Assembly (NCBI GenBank): GCA_020216965.1
Contig: JAIWOJ010000190.1
Location: forward strand, 1 to 5,341
Length of the DNA: 5,341 nucleotides
DNA from: Prosthecobacter sp.
GTDB lineage: Bacteria; Verrucomicrobiota; Verrucomicrobiia; Verrucomicrobiales; Verrucomicrobiaceae
Direction of reading: 5' to 3'
Shown here: in pieces, positions 4,964 through 5,341 of the stretch
Position numbering within the stretch: the stretch's first letter is position 1
Layout: each line of letters begins with the position of its first letter
Translations under genes and position numbers: made by a program
The notes under the pieces: generated by a model
Told to the model about the DNA's origin: nothing
The model's input: only the letters and a program-made list of their open reading frames with translations
Databases searched by the model: none

Positions 4964-5341
4964 ATGAACCAACCCAAAATGGACGGCGCTCAAGCCCTCA
5001 TCAAAACCCTTGCCGACCTCGGCATCGAATATGTCTTCGGATACTCCGGCGGAGCCGCTCTACCGATCTTTGACGCTCTCGAAACCGTCAAAACCAACAT
5101 CAAATTCATCCTCGTCCGCCACGAGCAGGGAGCGGTGCACATGGCAGACGGCTACGCCCGTGCCACTGGCAGGCCCGCCGTGGTGCTCGTCACCTCCGGC
5201 CCAGGCGCTGGCAATACCATCACCGGCCTGATGACGGCCCTGATGGACAGCGTGCCCATGATCGTCCTGTGCGGCCAGACCGTCAGTTGGATGCTGGGCA
5301 AGGACGCCTTCCAGGAGGCGGACATTTTTAACATCACGGCC
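4964..5341 (+). CDS. ilvB: Acetolactate synthase catalytic (large) subunit, N-terminal part, cut by window end
   Basis: The first 126 residues of a thiamine-diphosphate enzyme that joins two pyruvates, or pyruvate and 2-oxobutyrate, in valine, leucine and isoleucine synthesis. The frame is open to the window edge; a full protein would be roughly 550-600 residues. Visible features are 'FGYSGGAALPIFDAL' (25-39), 'VRHEQGAVHMADGYARATG' (51-69) with E54 as the glutamate that activates the cofactor, 'TSGPGAGN' (77-84), and 'DAFQEADIF' (114-122). The first block usually reads GxPGG; here Ser28 replaces the proline. The ATG at 4964 has no Shine-Dalgarno; another in-frame ATG lies at 4979 (M6), still ahead of the conserved part. 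ilvB is the best reading. A related ThDP enzyme of the same family cannot be fully excluded without the C-terminal part. Confidence 0.92.
   Translation, partial: MNQPKMDGAQALIKTLADLGIEYVFGYSGGAALPIFDALETVKTNIKFILVRHEQGAVHMADGYARATGRPAVVLVTSGPGAGNTITGLMTALMDSVPMIVLCGQTVSWMLGKDAFQEADIFNITA

Noticed and set aside
1..5341. CRISPR array, tRNA, rRNA, insertion sequence or phage genes
   Set aside because: I saw no regularly spaced repeat-spacer pattern, cloverleaf, transposase or phage-type protein in any frame.

Overview
The window is a GC-rich bacterial segment with six genes, one of them cut off by the right edge. The organism cannot be fixed from sequence alone. GC-rich coding regions, almost no Shine-Dalgarno sequences, a short kinase with an 'HKLNN' H-box, and a cluster of small palindromes outside genes would fit a Verrucomicrobiota-like or related PVC-group genome. 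That is an impression, not a demonstration.

Layout. Positions 1-282 carry no convincing gene. They hold a cluster of short, perfect stem-loops with three-base loops, one of them repeated exactly, which looks like a dispersed REP-like palindromic repeat. Next comes a two-gene minus-strand operon: a polytopic membrane protein (888-1844) followed, with an ATGA stop/start overlap, by a 3-methyladenine DNA glycosylase of the AAG/MPG family (283-891). A 129-bp spacer separates this operon from a divergent plus-strand class I SAM-dependent methyltransferase (1974-2759). The spacer contains a small inverted repeat and a consensus -35 hexamer.

The methyltransferase converges on, and overlaps by 20 bp, a minus-strand PotA/CysA-type ABC transporter ATPase (2740-3855). 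No permease or binding-protein gene accompanies the ATPase here. Sixty bp upstream of it, on the same strand, is a short histidine-kinase-like protein (3916-4638). It has no sensor domain and carries unusual substitutions in its H-box and G1 box. A 325-bp AT-rich spacer follows, with A/T-tracts spaced at roughly helical intervals and copies of a TTTTTGACC motif. It leads into the start of ilvB, the acetolactate synthase catalytic subunit (4964 to the window end).

Functionally this is a mosaic: DNA repair, an unassigned membrane protein, a methyltransferase, a transport ATPase, a signalling-type protein and branched-chain amino-acid biosynthesis. The only firm functional couplings visible are translational coupling of the membrane protein with the glycosylase and possible co-transcription of the kinase-like gene with the ABC ATPase. 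No complete new multi-gene system is evident. The most unusual items are the degenerate kinase, the palindrome cluster and the DNA upstream of ilvB.
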